Source: Symbiotaphrina buchneri
Taxonomy: Eukaryota; Ascomycota; Symbiotaphrinales; Symbiotaphrinaceae
NCBI GenBank assembly: GCA_001599915.1
Contig: BCIG01000027.1
Span: 248,001-312,000 of the forward strand
Direction: 5' to 3'
DNA length: 64,000 bases
The stretch's first letter is position 1. Each line of letters opens with the position of its first letter. A program made the translations under genes and the position numbers. Below, in pieces: positions 1 through 11,372 of this stretch. The notes below the pieces were generated by a model. That model made no database searches. It was not told where the DNA came from and worked only from the letters and a program-made list of their open reading frames with translations.

Positions 1-197
1 GTACGTTTTTATGATTACTACTCATACCTTATATATGTAGAACTACAAAGTCAATTATATACAGTACGCAATACTCATATGAGATAACTGCGAACGGAAT
101 ACTTGTACTTCCACCCTTCAAACGCGTGCGTTTGTTCCGCAGATCTCTTTCCACATACCTTTCCAGGGCCGGCCCGACGGAGAATTTCTTGATCCAG

Positions 198-1398
198 ATG
201 GCTGAGACGATGCGCGCGATTGGTGAGCCATTCTGTCCCGTCTACATTCTGTTGTCTTTCACATTCCAACTCTATAGCAGCGAATGGACGAGAGCTGACT
301 GTGATTGCCAGATATCAAGGGCGGAAAGGGCGGCATTGATGCGCTCTTCGTGAACAACATCCCCAAACCCGTTCCCCGAGGCGCTCAAGCTCTGGTTAAA
401 ATCAAGTGTTTCGGCCTTAATCGCATGGATCTGCTGCAGCGGGAAGGACAATACCCGCTACCTCCGCAAGCTGGGCCTATCATGGGAGTTGAGTTCTCTG
501 GGACAATCGAGGCTTTCGGGGAAGAAGCAGAGGAGGGCTTCCACATTGGAGATGCAGTGTTCGGGCTAGCATACGGAGGTACGGGCCGAACAGATCGAAA
601 CTGTGCATTGGCTCACGCAATGTCTTAGGCGCATATGCTGAGTATATCGCCGTCTCGTCTCATATGCTGATACACAAGCCGAAAGAACTGTCTTGGGAGG
701 AAGCGGCCGGCATACCTGAGGTGATTTCTATGATCGTATATTGCGCCTGAACTACGCTGATTGATACTGCTCAGACTTGGATAACTGCGCTGCAAGCGAT
801 GTATTTCGTTGGTGAGTTCGAGCAGGGAAAGTCCATTCTTTGGCACGCCGGTGCGTCGTCAGTTGCCATCGCAGGACAGCAGTTGTCAAAGGCAGATGGT
901 GCTTCAGCCATTTACGCTACTGCTGGCTCGCAGGACAAGGTCGACTTCTGCGTCAACACGCTTGGCGCAACAGCCGCCTTCAACTACAAGGAGCAAGACT
1001 GGTCAAAGGAGGTCTTAAAAGCAACCGACGGCAAAGGCGTCGACGTCATCATCGACTTCGTAGGTCAAAGCTATTTTCAGGGGAACCTCGACGCTGCAGC
1101 AAGGGACGGACGTATCGTCAATCTTGGCATGTTGAGTGGGACTAAGCTATCTGCCGGGGCCGATATCAGCGCTTTTGTTCGGAAGAGGTTGAGGTTCGAG
1201 GGTAGCAACCTGAGGGGGAGAGACGAGAAATATCAAGGCCGACTACGCGATTTATTGGAGAGCCACATGCCTAAATTCAAGGATGGCACATTCAAGGTGT
1301 TTGTCGAGAAGATATTTGCATTTGAGGAGATTCAGGAGGCGCATAGACTGATGGAGAGCAACAAAACCAAGGGCAAGATCATCTGTCGTGTGAATTAG
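198..1398 (+). CDS. NAD(P)H quinone oxidoreductase, PIG3/zeta-crystallin type
   Basis: Medium-chain dehydrogenase/reductase of the quinone oxidoreductase branch, expected to reduce quinones with NADPH. Four exons fit: 198-222, 312-578, 629-720 and 775-1398, giving 335 residues, a usual length for the family. The joins restore the N-terminal run MRAIDIKGGKGG and the segment reading PE-TWITALQA. The N-terminal GroES-like half holds the family's NRMDLLQREG motif, and the Rossmann half has HAGASSVAIAG where the nucleotide-binding glycine motif normally lies, slightly altered, followed by ATAGSQDKV. The C-terminus ends KGKIICRVN. There are no zinc-binding cysteine clusters, which fits a zinc-free member. 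An in-frame ATG at 126 would add 24 residues rich in Arg and Ser (MRLFRRSLSTYLSRAG) that look like a mitochondrial targeting signal, so the start is not settled. The family call is secure; substrate is inferred. Confidence 0.9.
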
Positions 1399-1774
1399 AT
1401 TGGAGGGCTCCCAATACAGGTGCAGGGTGGTGTGACTTGGTCACCGCTCATGGCTTGTAGCCCGGCGATGAATCTCCACTCCATAATGTGGATGGACCAA
1501 TGGTGGCCGAGAAGGTGAAGCCTTGAGATCCGAGCCTACGAAGTAGACCAGGCCGCTCAAGGAAAGCAATAATGACTCGAGATAAGACTAAGATTAAGAA
1601 TTAAGATAGCGATAGCGATAGCGATAGCGATAGCGCGAAAGCAGGCGAGATAAGGTAAAGAAATCTTGCGCTTGGACCTCGACCCTAGGAAATTTTCCAG
1701 TTCCGCACCGTAGATTTTCAGCCTCTCCTCCATCGCTGCCAGCTTAATCCCAACCACAGCACCGACAGTACGCC
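1399..1774. other. Intergenic, QOR 3' side and DBP3 promoter
   Basis: No gene seen. It contains a (GATAGC) microsatellite and just before the DBP3 start an AT-rich GAAATTTTCC palindrome-like run near 1688, which loosely resembles the AAAATTTT element found before yeast ribosome-biogenesis genes. That resemblance is weak. Confidence 0.5.
1605..1634. repeat. (GATAGC)5 hexanucleotide microsatellite
   Basis: Five perfect tandem GATAGC units, about 140 bp upstream of the DBP3 start codon. On the other strand it reads as GCTATC repeats. Confidence 0.9.
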
Positions 1775-3789
1775 ATGTCGAAGCGGGATCTGGACCAAGT
1801 CGACGGTCAATCTTCTGATTTTACCAAGCAGAAGAAACGGCGCGCCAATGACCCTACTACCCGCGGAGATGGCCTTGAGGGCAAACCACTCACTAAAGAG
1901 GAGAAGAGAGAATTGAAGAGGCAAAGGAAGGCCAGCAAGGCCAAAAAGGAAGAGCGTGCGGCCGTGGAGAAGATTGCTGAAACTAATGCCGGGGACAGTC
2001 CTTCTACGACAGTCCATCAACAGACTACGCCTGAGGGCAGCGACATTAGCAGCGCCAAAGCTTTGAGGAGGGCAGAGAAAGCCGCCAGGAAAGAGGCTAA
2101 GCGGCTGAAGAAAGAAACCTCAGAAGGAGGGAGATCCGCCAATTCCTTGAATGAGATGACGTCCCAGGAGACTGATCCTCCGGAGGTTCTGGCTGTAACC
2201 CCAGCTGAGACTACTAAGAATGTCGCATCTGGCTCCGTCGGTGGTTCTTCATATGTTCAGGACCGCGCTTTAACGGCTGCGCCCCAATCGGAGATTGACG
2301 CTTTCCTTTCTAAAAACCTCATTGCCATTACTGATCCGCTATCGGAAAAGCAAAAGCTTCGCCCCATCACGTCCTTTTCTTACCTCCCTTGGACGGACGA
2401 TTCTCAAAAGGCCCCTTTCAAGGCCTTCGGCTCACCGACCCCTATACAAGCCGCTTCATGGCCTTTCTTGCTCTCGGGACGTGATGTTGTGGGGGTTGCT
2501 GAAACTGGCTCTGGAAAGACACTAGCCTTCTCGCTCCCTTGTGTGAGACGTATTTCTGCTTCAAATACAAACAAAAAGACGAAAGGAGTTAAAGCTGTGA
2601 TCGTTTCACCCACAAGAGAACTGGCTTTACAAATTCACGAACAGGTGGTGAGGTTAGCTGAACCTGCAGGTTTGGGAACTGTCTGCGTCTATGGAGGTGT
2701 GCAGAAAGACGAGCAGCGAAAAGCGCTTCGAAATGCCAGCATCGTTGTCGGTACTCCTGGGAGGCTTAATGACTTGATTGATGAAGGCTCGGCGAATCTG
2801 AGCAGGGTTGAATATTTGGTCCTAGACGAGGCTGATCGGATGTTGGACAAAGGTGAGCCTTGCCGATGTAGATACCTAAGCTGTGCTTTTGGCTGATGCA
2901 ATCATAGGTTTTGAGGATGCCATAAAGAAGATAATCTCTAGCACACCGTCGAACGCCACTCGGCAGACCCTGATGTTTACCGCCACTTGGCCTCAATCCG
3001 TCCGAGAACTTGCTGCCACTTTCATGTCTAATCCTGTCCGGATAAACATCGGAGATAATCCCACAGGAGACCTCCGTGCAAACACTCGTATTTTCCAGAC
3101 TGTTGAAGTTGTCGATCCACGAGGCAAGGAGACTCGGCTGCTACAGTTGTTGAAACAGTATCAGAGTGGCAAGGACAAAGACGACCGGATCCTTGTCTTC
3201 TGTTTGTATAAGAAGGAAGCTACCCGGGTTGAGAACTTCATTCGGTCGAAGGGTTTTCGCGTAGCTGGTATCCACGGTGGCTTGTCGCAGCAGCAAAGAA
3301 TGGCCAGTCTTGATGCGTTCAAGACGGGCAAGGTGCCTCTGTTAGTCGCCACTGATGTTGCAGCAAGGGGTTTGGATATTCCCGCCGTCAAGGTGGTCAT
3401 CAATGTGACATTTCCTCTGACCGTCGAAGATTACGTCCATCGGATTGGGAGGTGAGTCGTCCTGCGCCTTCTCCTCCTTCTTTTCCAACAACCACTCTGA
3501 CAATTAACCTAGGACTGGTCGGGCTGGAAAGGAGGGCATAGCAATCACTTTGTTCACCGAGCATGACAAGGCTCAGTCAGGCGCGTAGGTTTTACGAGCT
3601 CCGTATCTGCCGAGTATTACTGATATTCTTAGTCTCATCAATGTCCTCAAAGCAGCTAATCAGCCTGTTCCCGAGGATCTACTGAAATTTGGCACCACCG
3701 TTAAGAAGAAGGGTCATGAAGCTTACGGCGCGTTCTATCGCGATACAGAAGATGCAAAGCCTGCTACCAAGATCAAGTTTGATGACTAG
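1775..3789 (+). CDS. DBP3: ATP-dependent RNA helicase DBP3 (DEAD box)
   Basis: Nucleolar DEAD-box helicase that in yeast helps process pre-60S rRNA. Exons 1775-2852, 2908-3451, 3513-3584 and 3633-3789 give 616 residues. The N-terminal 180 residues are Lys/Glu rich, as in Dbp3. All core motifs are visible: Q motif region [11 protein letters not shown], Walker A AETGSGKT (about 243-250), PTRELA, TPGR, DEAD (351-354), the TAT of motif III in FTATWP, and motif VI HRIGRTGR, which is restored only by splicing at 3451/3513. The run [19 protein letters not shown] is typical of the Dbp3 subgroup. The last exon ends in KIKFDD. The gene is convergent with RFT1, the two stops lying 29 bases apart. The function is taken from the family; the motifs are seen directly. 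Confidence 0.95.
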
Positions 3790-3818
3790 ATATCTGGCAT
3801 ACATTTTTATGGGTTGCA

Positions 3819-5678
3819 TTATTGTTCCTTTGGCCGCGGTGTTACTCGTCCACTTCTTAGAATTGTATAGCAGCGGATCATATAGTCCCTCTCGAACGTG
3901 ACACTGCATGGGAATCAGTAATGGCCGATATAGACGGGTTAATATGAACTCACATCAAGAGCACGAATGGAATGGCCAATGCTCCGATCTTCAGGAAATC
4001 CCAGAGTCCACCAGTGAATGACCGTTGCATTGCTCTTACCATCGCACCGGCAGCCACGCTGACACTGATGCTTCCAGTAGTAGGAACTATGTCCCTTAAA
4101 TCAACAGAGCCACCCCTTTTTGCCAGGTAGGTGCGAATAAAGTTCATGCTCCATATGATACGAAGTAACATATTAACCACGTTGGCCCAGACGAGACCTT
4201 CCGCACCAAGCTGAAGCACGCGTAGAAACACGTACCCCGCAACTGCGAAGCCCGTGGAGAAAGCGAACATCCATCCAGCCTGACGACGGAGCTGGGTGGT
4301 GTTTGCCACGGATGAAATGAAAGCTTCCGTCACGCCATTTATGGCGAGAAGTGGGATGTAATAGCAATAGGTTGAAAGAACGGTTACGGCACTTGTCGAT
4401 GACCATCTTTCGCCCGCAACGATCTTCAGAAGAAGTGGGGCCACCGTTGGCCCAAATGCGACAGCAAACAGAGAAACGAGCAAATAGAGGCGTAGGATAT
4501 CAGACAGTATCCTGCCTGCAGATTGAACCGATGATAGTTCCGGTTCCTCGGACCCGTGGGCAGCCAGTAACTTGCTAAATAGATTACGACTGCTTTCCTC
4601 GATCGGTTGAAATACCATTCGTGCTATGAGCCCGCCATAGTTGCCAGCAATAGCGTATGCGCCTTGCTCATGCAGGCTCGCCAGTGCGTTGATGAGCAGA
4701 GAGTCTCCATATGTGAGGACATGCTTTACCCCTGACTGGATGAAAACTGATGCTGCGAGAGCAAGGATGGGCTCCGAGAAACAAGAGAAGATGTAATGAG
4801 TGCCGCGTCTGGGAATATCAGCGATGTATGAAAGTCTGCTCTTGAAATCGTTCTCACCTCGAGAACAGGCGCCTGGGCTTCAACGTAAAACCCCCGGTTG
4901 AAGTGACCTTCCAAAGGCCGACGTAATAGACCAGCGCAAGGACAATGGCATAGCTCATCTGGCCGATGGCAAATGGGATAGGGCCTACATCCATGCCCCA
5001 CCGTGCAGCTTGAACAGCTGTGCCACAAGTCACGACGCATCTGGTGAAGGTTGCAGCTGCTTCAGCGAAGGCTCGCAATTTGTACAGCAAAAGATGCTGG
5101 ATTGTCAGGAAGCAAGGCTCAGTCAGAAGCTCCATGACAGCGGCGAGGCCATACAATTGCAGTGACTCCCGGAAATAAGACGTGTGGACGATGACGCCGT
5201 CCGATATGTAGTAGAGAGAACCAAAGCCGAAAGCAAAAGGGATGCCCAGTATGACTGCAATATACGAGACATTGACAACACTCTGCGTCTTTCCGCTGGC
5301 GCTGTCACCATCCAACCTTCCCGCCGAATCCGGCACCGCTGAGCTCGGCTTGTTCACATCTGGAGTACCAGCCAAGGGCGCATGCTGCCTTTGGGCCGCG
5401 ATACTGATGCTCTCTCGGGCAAAGTAGAGGACAGATATGGAATACAGTTCAAGCTGAGCGGAGATCCCCAGAAGCTCAGGTGAGAGATAGCGAAGAAGGA
5501 TCTGATTGAGTGCGAAAGTGAGGCCTCTCGAGCCAATCTGGAGCAATATCAGAAGGGTGGCCCCTTCGGCAGAAGCTGAGAGGAGCGGTCTCTGGTCCTC
5601 GGGGGGAGCACTCTGATCTGGCTTGGTGGGCTTCAACGGATCCCTGTGATTTTTGTCGCCCTCTTGCTTTCCCGTCAT
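3819..5678 (-). CDS. RFT1: RFT1-type ER lipid-linked oligosaccharide translocation protein
   Basis: Multi-pass ER membrane protein needed for the luminal supply of Man5GlcNAc2-PP-dolichol in N-glycosylation; whether Rft1 is itself the flippase is disputed. Exons on the minus strand are 5678-4858, 4808-3954 and 3903-3819, total 586 residues. The N-terminus is a hydrophilic Lys/Pro-rich leader of about 35 residues, followed by a dozen or so hydrophobic segments. Family signatures are LQIGSRGLTFALNQ at the first membrane segment, YFARESISIA, HVLTYGDSLLINALASL and GAYAIAGNYGGLIAR. Splicing at GTGAGT (3953-3948) replaces an immediate stop with a short tail, VTFERDYMIRCYTILR, which matches the usual charged C-terminus. 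The 5' side faces the repeat island, so its promoter lies within the roughly 590 bp left of it. Confidence 0.93.
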
Positions 5679-6267
5679 GTTTTCCTGTTAGATGCCCGAT
5701 TCCTACGTGATTGACAATACGGCAGATACTCTGCGATGTCGGTGATAGCACTAGCTTAATAGCAACATTTCTGAGTCTCCATCGGTCTAACGCGCATAAT
5801 AAGACTACCAGCTCGTTCGGTTGGATGAGTGGACAGTCATAACATGCAGTCCAAGGTCTGATGACCGAAGATTGAATGTGTTGCTCGCTAAAGAGCAATT
5901 GATGTTCTAGACACAACATTCAACAATATCCAAATAATACATTCAATTTCCCTCCCTGTCTGTCGCCTTGTTCCAGAAAGATCAACTCCCACGGCTTAAC
6001 CAGACATAACATGCAACTATGACGAACATCGTTCCTGTTTCTGACTCAACACCTCCCAAGACCGCCACTCAGCCGGCGTACTGTCTCCCTTTTGCTCTTG
6101 CCTACCGGTGGATTGATTGAAAACATCACATGCCCCAAGGGTCCTTTCTCACTATCAACTTATCAAGCAGTCTATCGGTCATTCTTTAAAATGAGATACT
6201 AGAAGTCTGGAATATGAAATCAATACCTTACATAAACAAACTCACAAATATATAATGTTGAGATCAT
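5679..6267. other. Intergenic, RFT1 promoter side
   Basis: About 590 bp of ordinary base composition with no supported gene. It holds the RFT1 upstream region and ends where the first repeat copy of the AT-rich island starts near 6268. Confidence 0.5.
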
Positions 6268-6495
6268 CGGACTTGTTGGTATGGTTTTTTGGTGTGGTTT
6301 ACCAACCTTAAGGCTTAAACTTACAAAGTTCATGAAAGTGGTAGGATATGGTATGGTGCTCGGATAAGGCATGAATAGTTAAATAACGATCCTGAGGACT
6401 AGGGAATTGCCTTACCAAAAGTTTAACCTAGCAACCAAGCTGTCAAGCAACCACACTTTATGTGGTGCTATCATCCTTTTCTTGCTGGATGCAAG
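6268..6495 (+). repeat. Fragment of the TTGTTGGTATGG repeat family at the island's left edge
   Basis: Begins ACTTGTTGGTATGG and continues with TTGGTGTGGTTTACCAACC, a motif also found at about 20.85 kb, 21.9 kb and 22.7 kb. It directly abuts the larger hAT-like copy. Both ends are poorly defined and no coding potential is visible. Confidence 0.6.
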
Positions 6496-6761
6496 CAGGC
6501 TTGCTGTTGGTATGGTATGTACCACTGAATATGAATATACCACACCGGTGCTAAATGTGGTCTGGTATGAAATTTTGGTACCAGTAGTACTTGGCCCTGA
6601 TACCATATTCTACCGGTGTTAAATATGGTATATACCAGATCACCAGATCAAAAAGATAAGATAAGAAAAAAATTTCTCTTGAAATTACTGTTTTTAGAAA
6701 GGGTATAAAGCTAGCACTTAGTAAGTTCTATGACTATATTTATAATAACAAGCTATATCTA

Positions 6762-7033
6762 ACAAGCCTGGTAACAAAATAGTCTAAACATTTTTAAAAG
6801 GCTTTTCTTATTTAAATTAAAAAGAAAACAAATTAGGTTACAAGTTAAAAAAACTGGAATATAGAATATAATAATGTATAATTAATCCATTAAATAATAA
6901 AGCATAGTAATTAAATAATAAATTTACTATAGCTACTTGGAAAATGATATAAAAGCACCCTAAGTTAGGTATACAGTTGATAATATAGGAAACTCTTGTT
7001 AAAGTATCTAAATTATTTTGTTACCAGGCTTGT
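6762..7033. mobile_element. 272-bp MITE with TA target duplication (Tc1/mariner-like)
   Basis: Ends are perfect inverted repeats starting ACAAGCCTGGTAACAAAAT on the left and mirrored at the right (GTTACCAGGCTTGT). The element is flanked by TA on both sides (6760-6761 and 7034-7035). Deleting it with one TA rebuilds CTATATCTAATTAGGT, which matches CTATACCTAATTGGGT in the intact copy near 22110. The TA duplication and short length point to a Tc1/mariner-type MITE. It has no coding capacity. Confidence 0.75.
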
Positions 7034-7045
7034 TAATTAGGTTTA

Positions 7046-7322
7046 TATTGGAATATAGTGATCATAGTGTCCTAAAAAGCTTAATGATGTTAAGGCTTTG
7101 CAAGGGATGCAGCTTTGTAGGTAGTATAGTTCTGCTATCATGTTAGCTTACCCTGTTTAAGGTAAACAGGCAAAAAGGTGCAAAGCTATATCATCAAAGA
7201 GGGAGTTATACCTGCAAGGTAAGGCTGTACTACCAAGGTGGCTAAAAGTGTAGACATATAACTAAAACATGTTTCCCATCTTAGATAGTAGTAAATCAAG
7301 CTGTATAACATACCTTTTAACA
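7046..7322 (+). repeat. Copia 5' LTR
   Basis: Direct repeat of 19544-19820, with shared landmarks such as CTTACCCTGTTTAAGGTAAA, ACATGTTTCCCA and GATAGTAGTAAATCAAGCTG. It ends in TAACA and is followed by GGTTATAAGCC, which resembles the initiator-tRNA primer site of many copia elements. The two LTRs differ at many sites, nearly all transitions. Confidence 0.85.
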
Positions 7323-10300
7323 GGTTATAAGCCTAGAACATAGTAAATAGATATCTAACATCTTTTACAGTCAAATGTTAAGGTTAACACTAGAAAGAAC
7401 TAGCTATATAATGGTTGATAAAGAATTCAATCAGCTATACTAATCAGCTAAAGATTTTACTTATTACAGGCTTCTGATTGGCTAAACAGTGATTAACAAA
7501 TACAGTAAATCAAAGAACTGGGTAATAGACCTTTTAACTTATTGCTAGATAGATACTAGACCATGGAAAGAAAGTTACAACATGTAATTAGCCCTATAGA
7601 AAAGCAGGCCAACCATATACCATTGTTATTATTACTAACCTTATAAGCTTGTAAAGTTCTTCTAACCATTGTTTATTTAGGTTAAAAAGGTTAAAAATAA
7701 CTGTTTTAGCTTTAGCTTTATCTTTATCTTTAAATCTATAGCTGTAAACAATTTTACACTAGTTAAGCTTTGATAACCTTTATCATTAATATCTACAAGG
7801 TATCCTTTTTAACCTTTATATTAATCTAAAACTAAAAAACTTCCTTTATATCCTTTAAGATATATAAAACCTTTATTATAACAAAAGGAAAGAAAGCTAT
7901 CTAGACATCCTAAAAGAATAGTCTATAAAGACTAAGTTATCATATTGTCCAGGAAATACTTTATCATGTTAAAAAACATCATTAACAACAGTTAAGCTAG
8001 AGTTTAAGCTTTTAACACTTTTAAATTCTTAGGTACTATTTAGACTTAAAACAGAAAGATTTAGATAACCATATATAACAACTATACCTAATCTATACAA
8101 CATTAGCAAAAGATTAACTATTATACCTGATAAGATAATAATTAATAATCTAACCTTAATGGCAGAAAAGAAAGTAATAAATATCAGTATTATAGGTATT
8201 TTCCTAACAACTATGCCAATGTTAAAAACTCTTAATAACTAGAGAAACTGGTATTAATTGATTAAAGATTACCTTATTTTAATTAGCTTTTAGATTAAGT
8301 TGATAAAAAGATATAAAAAGATGTTTTATAATATAACTTAGAAGAATAGATAGCTTAAAACCTGTATATTAATTAAAGATCACTTTAGCTATAATCTAAA
8401 ATCATTAGTTAAAGATATTTAAGATAATATCAAGAATATCTTTAAAAGACTTAAATAAGAATATAAGCCTTAAAGAAATAAAATATTCAATAAATTCTAC
8501 AAATAATAAATCAATCTTAAGCTTAATAACTTTAAGATAATTAACAAATATATTAAGAAGTTTTAAAAAGTTATATAAAAACTAGTTAAGTTTAACATAT
8601 AGATCTTTAAACTGATTTTTGTTTAATTCTACCTTAACAGTTTTAGTTTAATATTTAATATCTTCTATATAATATATAAATAAATTTATAAACTGGTTAA
8701 TAAAGATAGTAATAATAAGAAAACAATAACTTTAGATAATATAACATTTATAACCTTAACTAAAGAAAAAGATATAGCTATATAGAAAAACAATAAACAT
8801 ATAATAGCTATATTTACCAAAGATAACCTTATATTTTAAGAATAAAGATCTAATATAATTTAGACAATAAAACATTATAACTATTATAATCAAGATTATT
8901 ATAATAAAAACAACTGTTAAAACTTATATCTAAAGCTTATTCTAAAGAATAAGAACTATAGAAGGAAACAATAATAACAGGATAATAAAAGGAAAACAGA
9001 AAGTATTATTATAATCCTATTTAAAAAGGTAACCAAGAAAATGTAATTTATAGCTATTATAAAAACCATTAAAACATTGTTAGTATTAAGCTTGTAAGAT
9101 ATATATATTAAATAATAAATACTTATAATACTTTATCTGTTAGTAATTTATGTTTATATCCTTTTAAAAGCTTTTTAACAAGGTAATCAATAATATAAAA
9201 GGTATAACTGCCAGGTTTTTGGCAAAAGGATTGTTATATTATATTGTAAAAATAAAGAAGATAAATAGATTTATATATAATTCTTTAACATTCTTTTTAT
9301 CTTAGACCTTATAGCTAATCTTATATCTAAGATTCAATTAATTGATAGCTATAAAGACATTATATAAGTTTATAAAAAAGAAAGATCTATCTTTTATAAT
9401 AATATTAAATTTATAACAATAAACTATTTTAGCATCTTAATAATCAATATAACTATTATAACCATGATGATAATAGCTATCTAAAAGGATCTTATCTATC
9501 AGCTTTAGCATGATAAAATAAAATACCTTAAAAACTAAAGCTTATAGTAACTATAGAAAATATCAACAGGTATAAACTTAATAAAACCATTAAAACTTAT
9601 CTGTTAAACCTATATCAACAACAAGCTGTATATACAACTGTATAGAATGCTGATTAAGCTAAGATAGTATAAGAACAAGCTTGTATATAATAATATAATA
9701 AAGTCCTTTTAAAAAATATAATAGATTAAAGTATTTTATTATCTTTATAGATAACAAGATTAAAGTATCAAAGGTATACTTTATATAACAGAAGTCTTAA
9801 GTTAAAACTGTATTCTATATATATTATATATAAAAGGAATATAGATATTGTATTATATAATGTTTTTATATAAACTATAAAAGAAAGTATATTAATCAAT
9901 CATTATAAGATTAACTGGTAAAAGCAAGTATTTAGTAAAAGCTATCTATAGTTAAGAATCTATAGATAAACAGGAAAACAGAATGTTTAAACTGTATATT
10001 GTATAAGAAAATATACCTTATGCTAGTTGTATTAAGCCTTGAATAAGAATACTAGATAAAAATAGTTTATTATGTTAACTAGCTATAAAATTAAAGTTTT
10101 AAATGTATACTGTATATAATACCTTTTAAAACAAAGATAGATGTATAATCAGACCTTAACTATGTTTATATCTTTGATTTAATAGCTTATATGTTAAAAC
10201 AAGTTTAATAAAAGCTTAAAGATTAAAGTTTAAAATGCTGACTTTTAAAATATAAAAGAAGTTAAATCTATTGTTTCTTAGGCTTAGATGATTAAGTTTA

Positions 10301-11170
10301 TTAGAATGTTATCATTGTTTTTAATAAAGGCCTTTTATATTAAAGAAAAGACCTAAGCTAATTTAAATCTTATCTTGTTATAAAAAGAAAAGGATTAAAT
10401 ATATTAAGATATAATTTAGGATAACCTGATAATAATAATACAGATTATATAAACTATTTTATCTATAATATTAAAAGCAGTTATTCTGTTTATAATGCAA
10501 GAGATAACCCTTTTTTAAATTAAATACAAAGATAACCTGGAATTTAACTAGAAAGATCCTGTTTAATAAACTATAGTATATAAAGGATAAAGGCTTACAA
10601 TTAACCTAGGTAATTATCAGAAGTTAAAAGATACTTTTAATAAACATCTATAGCTATAGATCCTAGAATTTCTCTTTTTAATAAAAGTTTTTAATCTTAA
10701 ACTATATAAACCAAAGATTTATTAAAAGGTAATCTTAGATATCTATATTTATATAAAGTAAAAGCTTATAATAAACAAGAAAATAGACTTGTTAACAAAG
10801 AATCAAACTTAAAAGTTGATAAAACTGCTAAAAGGCTAAAAAGCCTTTTAAAACAAATAAATATACAAAATAAAATAAAAGCTTAATAATAAAGTAGTTA
10901 AATATAAAACTAAGTAAGTTATACAAGGATTTAAACAGGAGAAAAGCATTAACTATAATAAAACCTTTGTTTTAATTATAAACTAATAAGTTATAAGGCT
11001 TTCTTTATGATTATTGCCTATTATAACTAAAAGATTAAACAGATAGATATAAAAACTGTATTTTTATATAAAAAGATCAATAAGAAAATCCATATATAAT
11101 AATTTATTAATTATATAAATAAATAATATCTAGATAAAGCATATAAACTTATAAAAGCTTTATATAAACT

Positions 11171-11372
11171 TGTAAGGCTGGTATAATAAATTATGTTCTA
11201 AGTGCTTTGGTAGCTTTTATTTAGTTATTTAACCATGTTTTGATCCTAACCTTTAAGGGTCAATAATCAATCTTGACCTCTATCAATAGTTGCTATTATT
11301 AATATATACGTTTTACCTGTGTACAAGCTATTATTAACTATTTTTATGTAATCTAAGCTTATATCCTAATAA
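11171..11372 (+). repeat. Gypsy 5' LTR
   Basis: Direct repeat of 17976-18178 with the same order of landmarks (TTATTTAGTTATTTA, then GGTCA-TAATCA-TCTT, then ATCTAAGCTTATATC-like end). The copies differ at many sites, nearly all transitions, in line with RIP. Confidence 0.82.
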
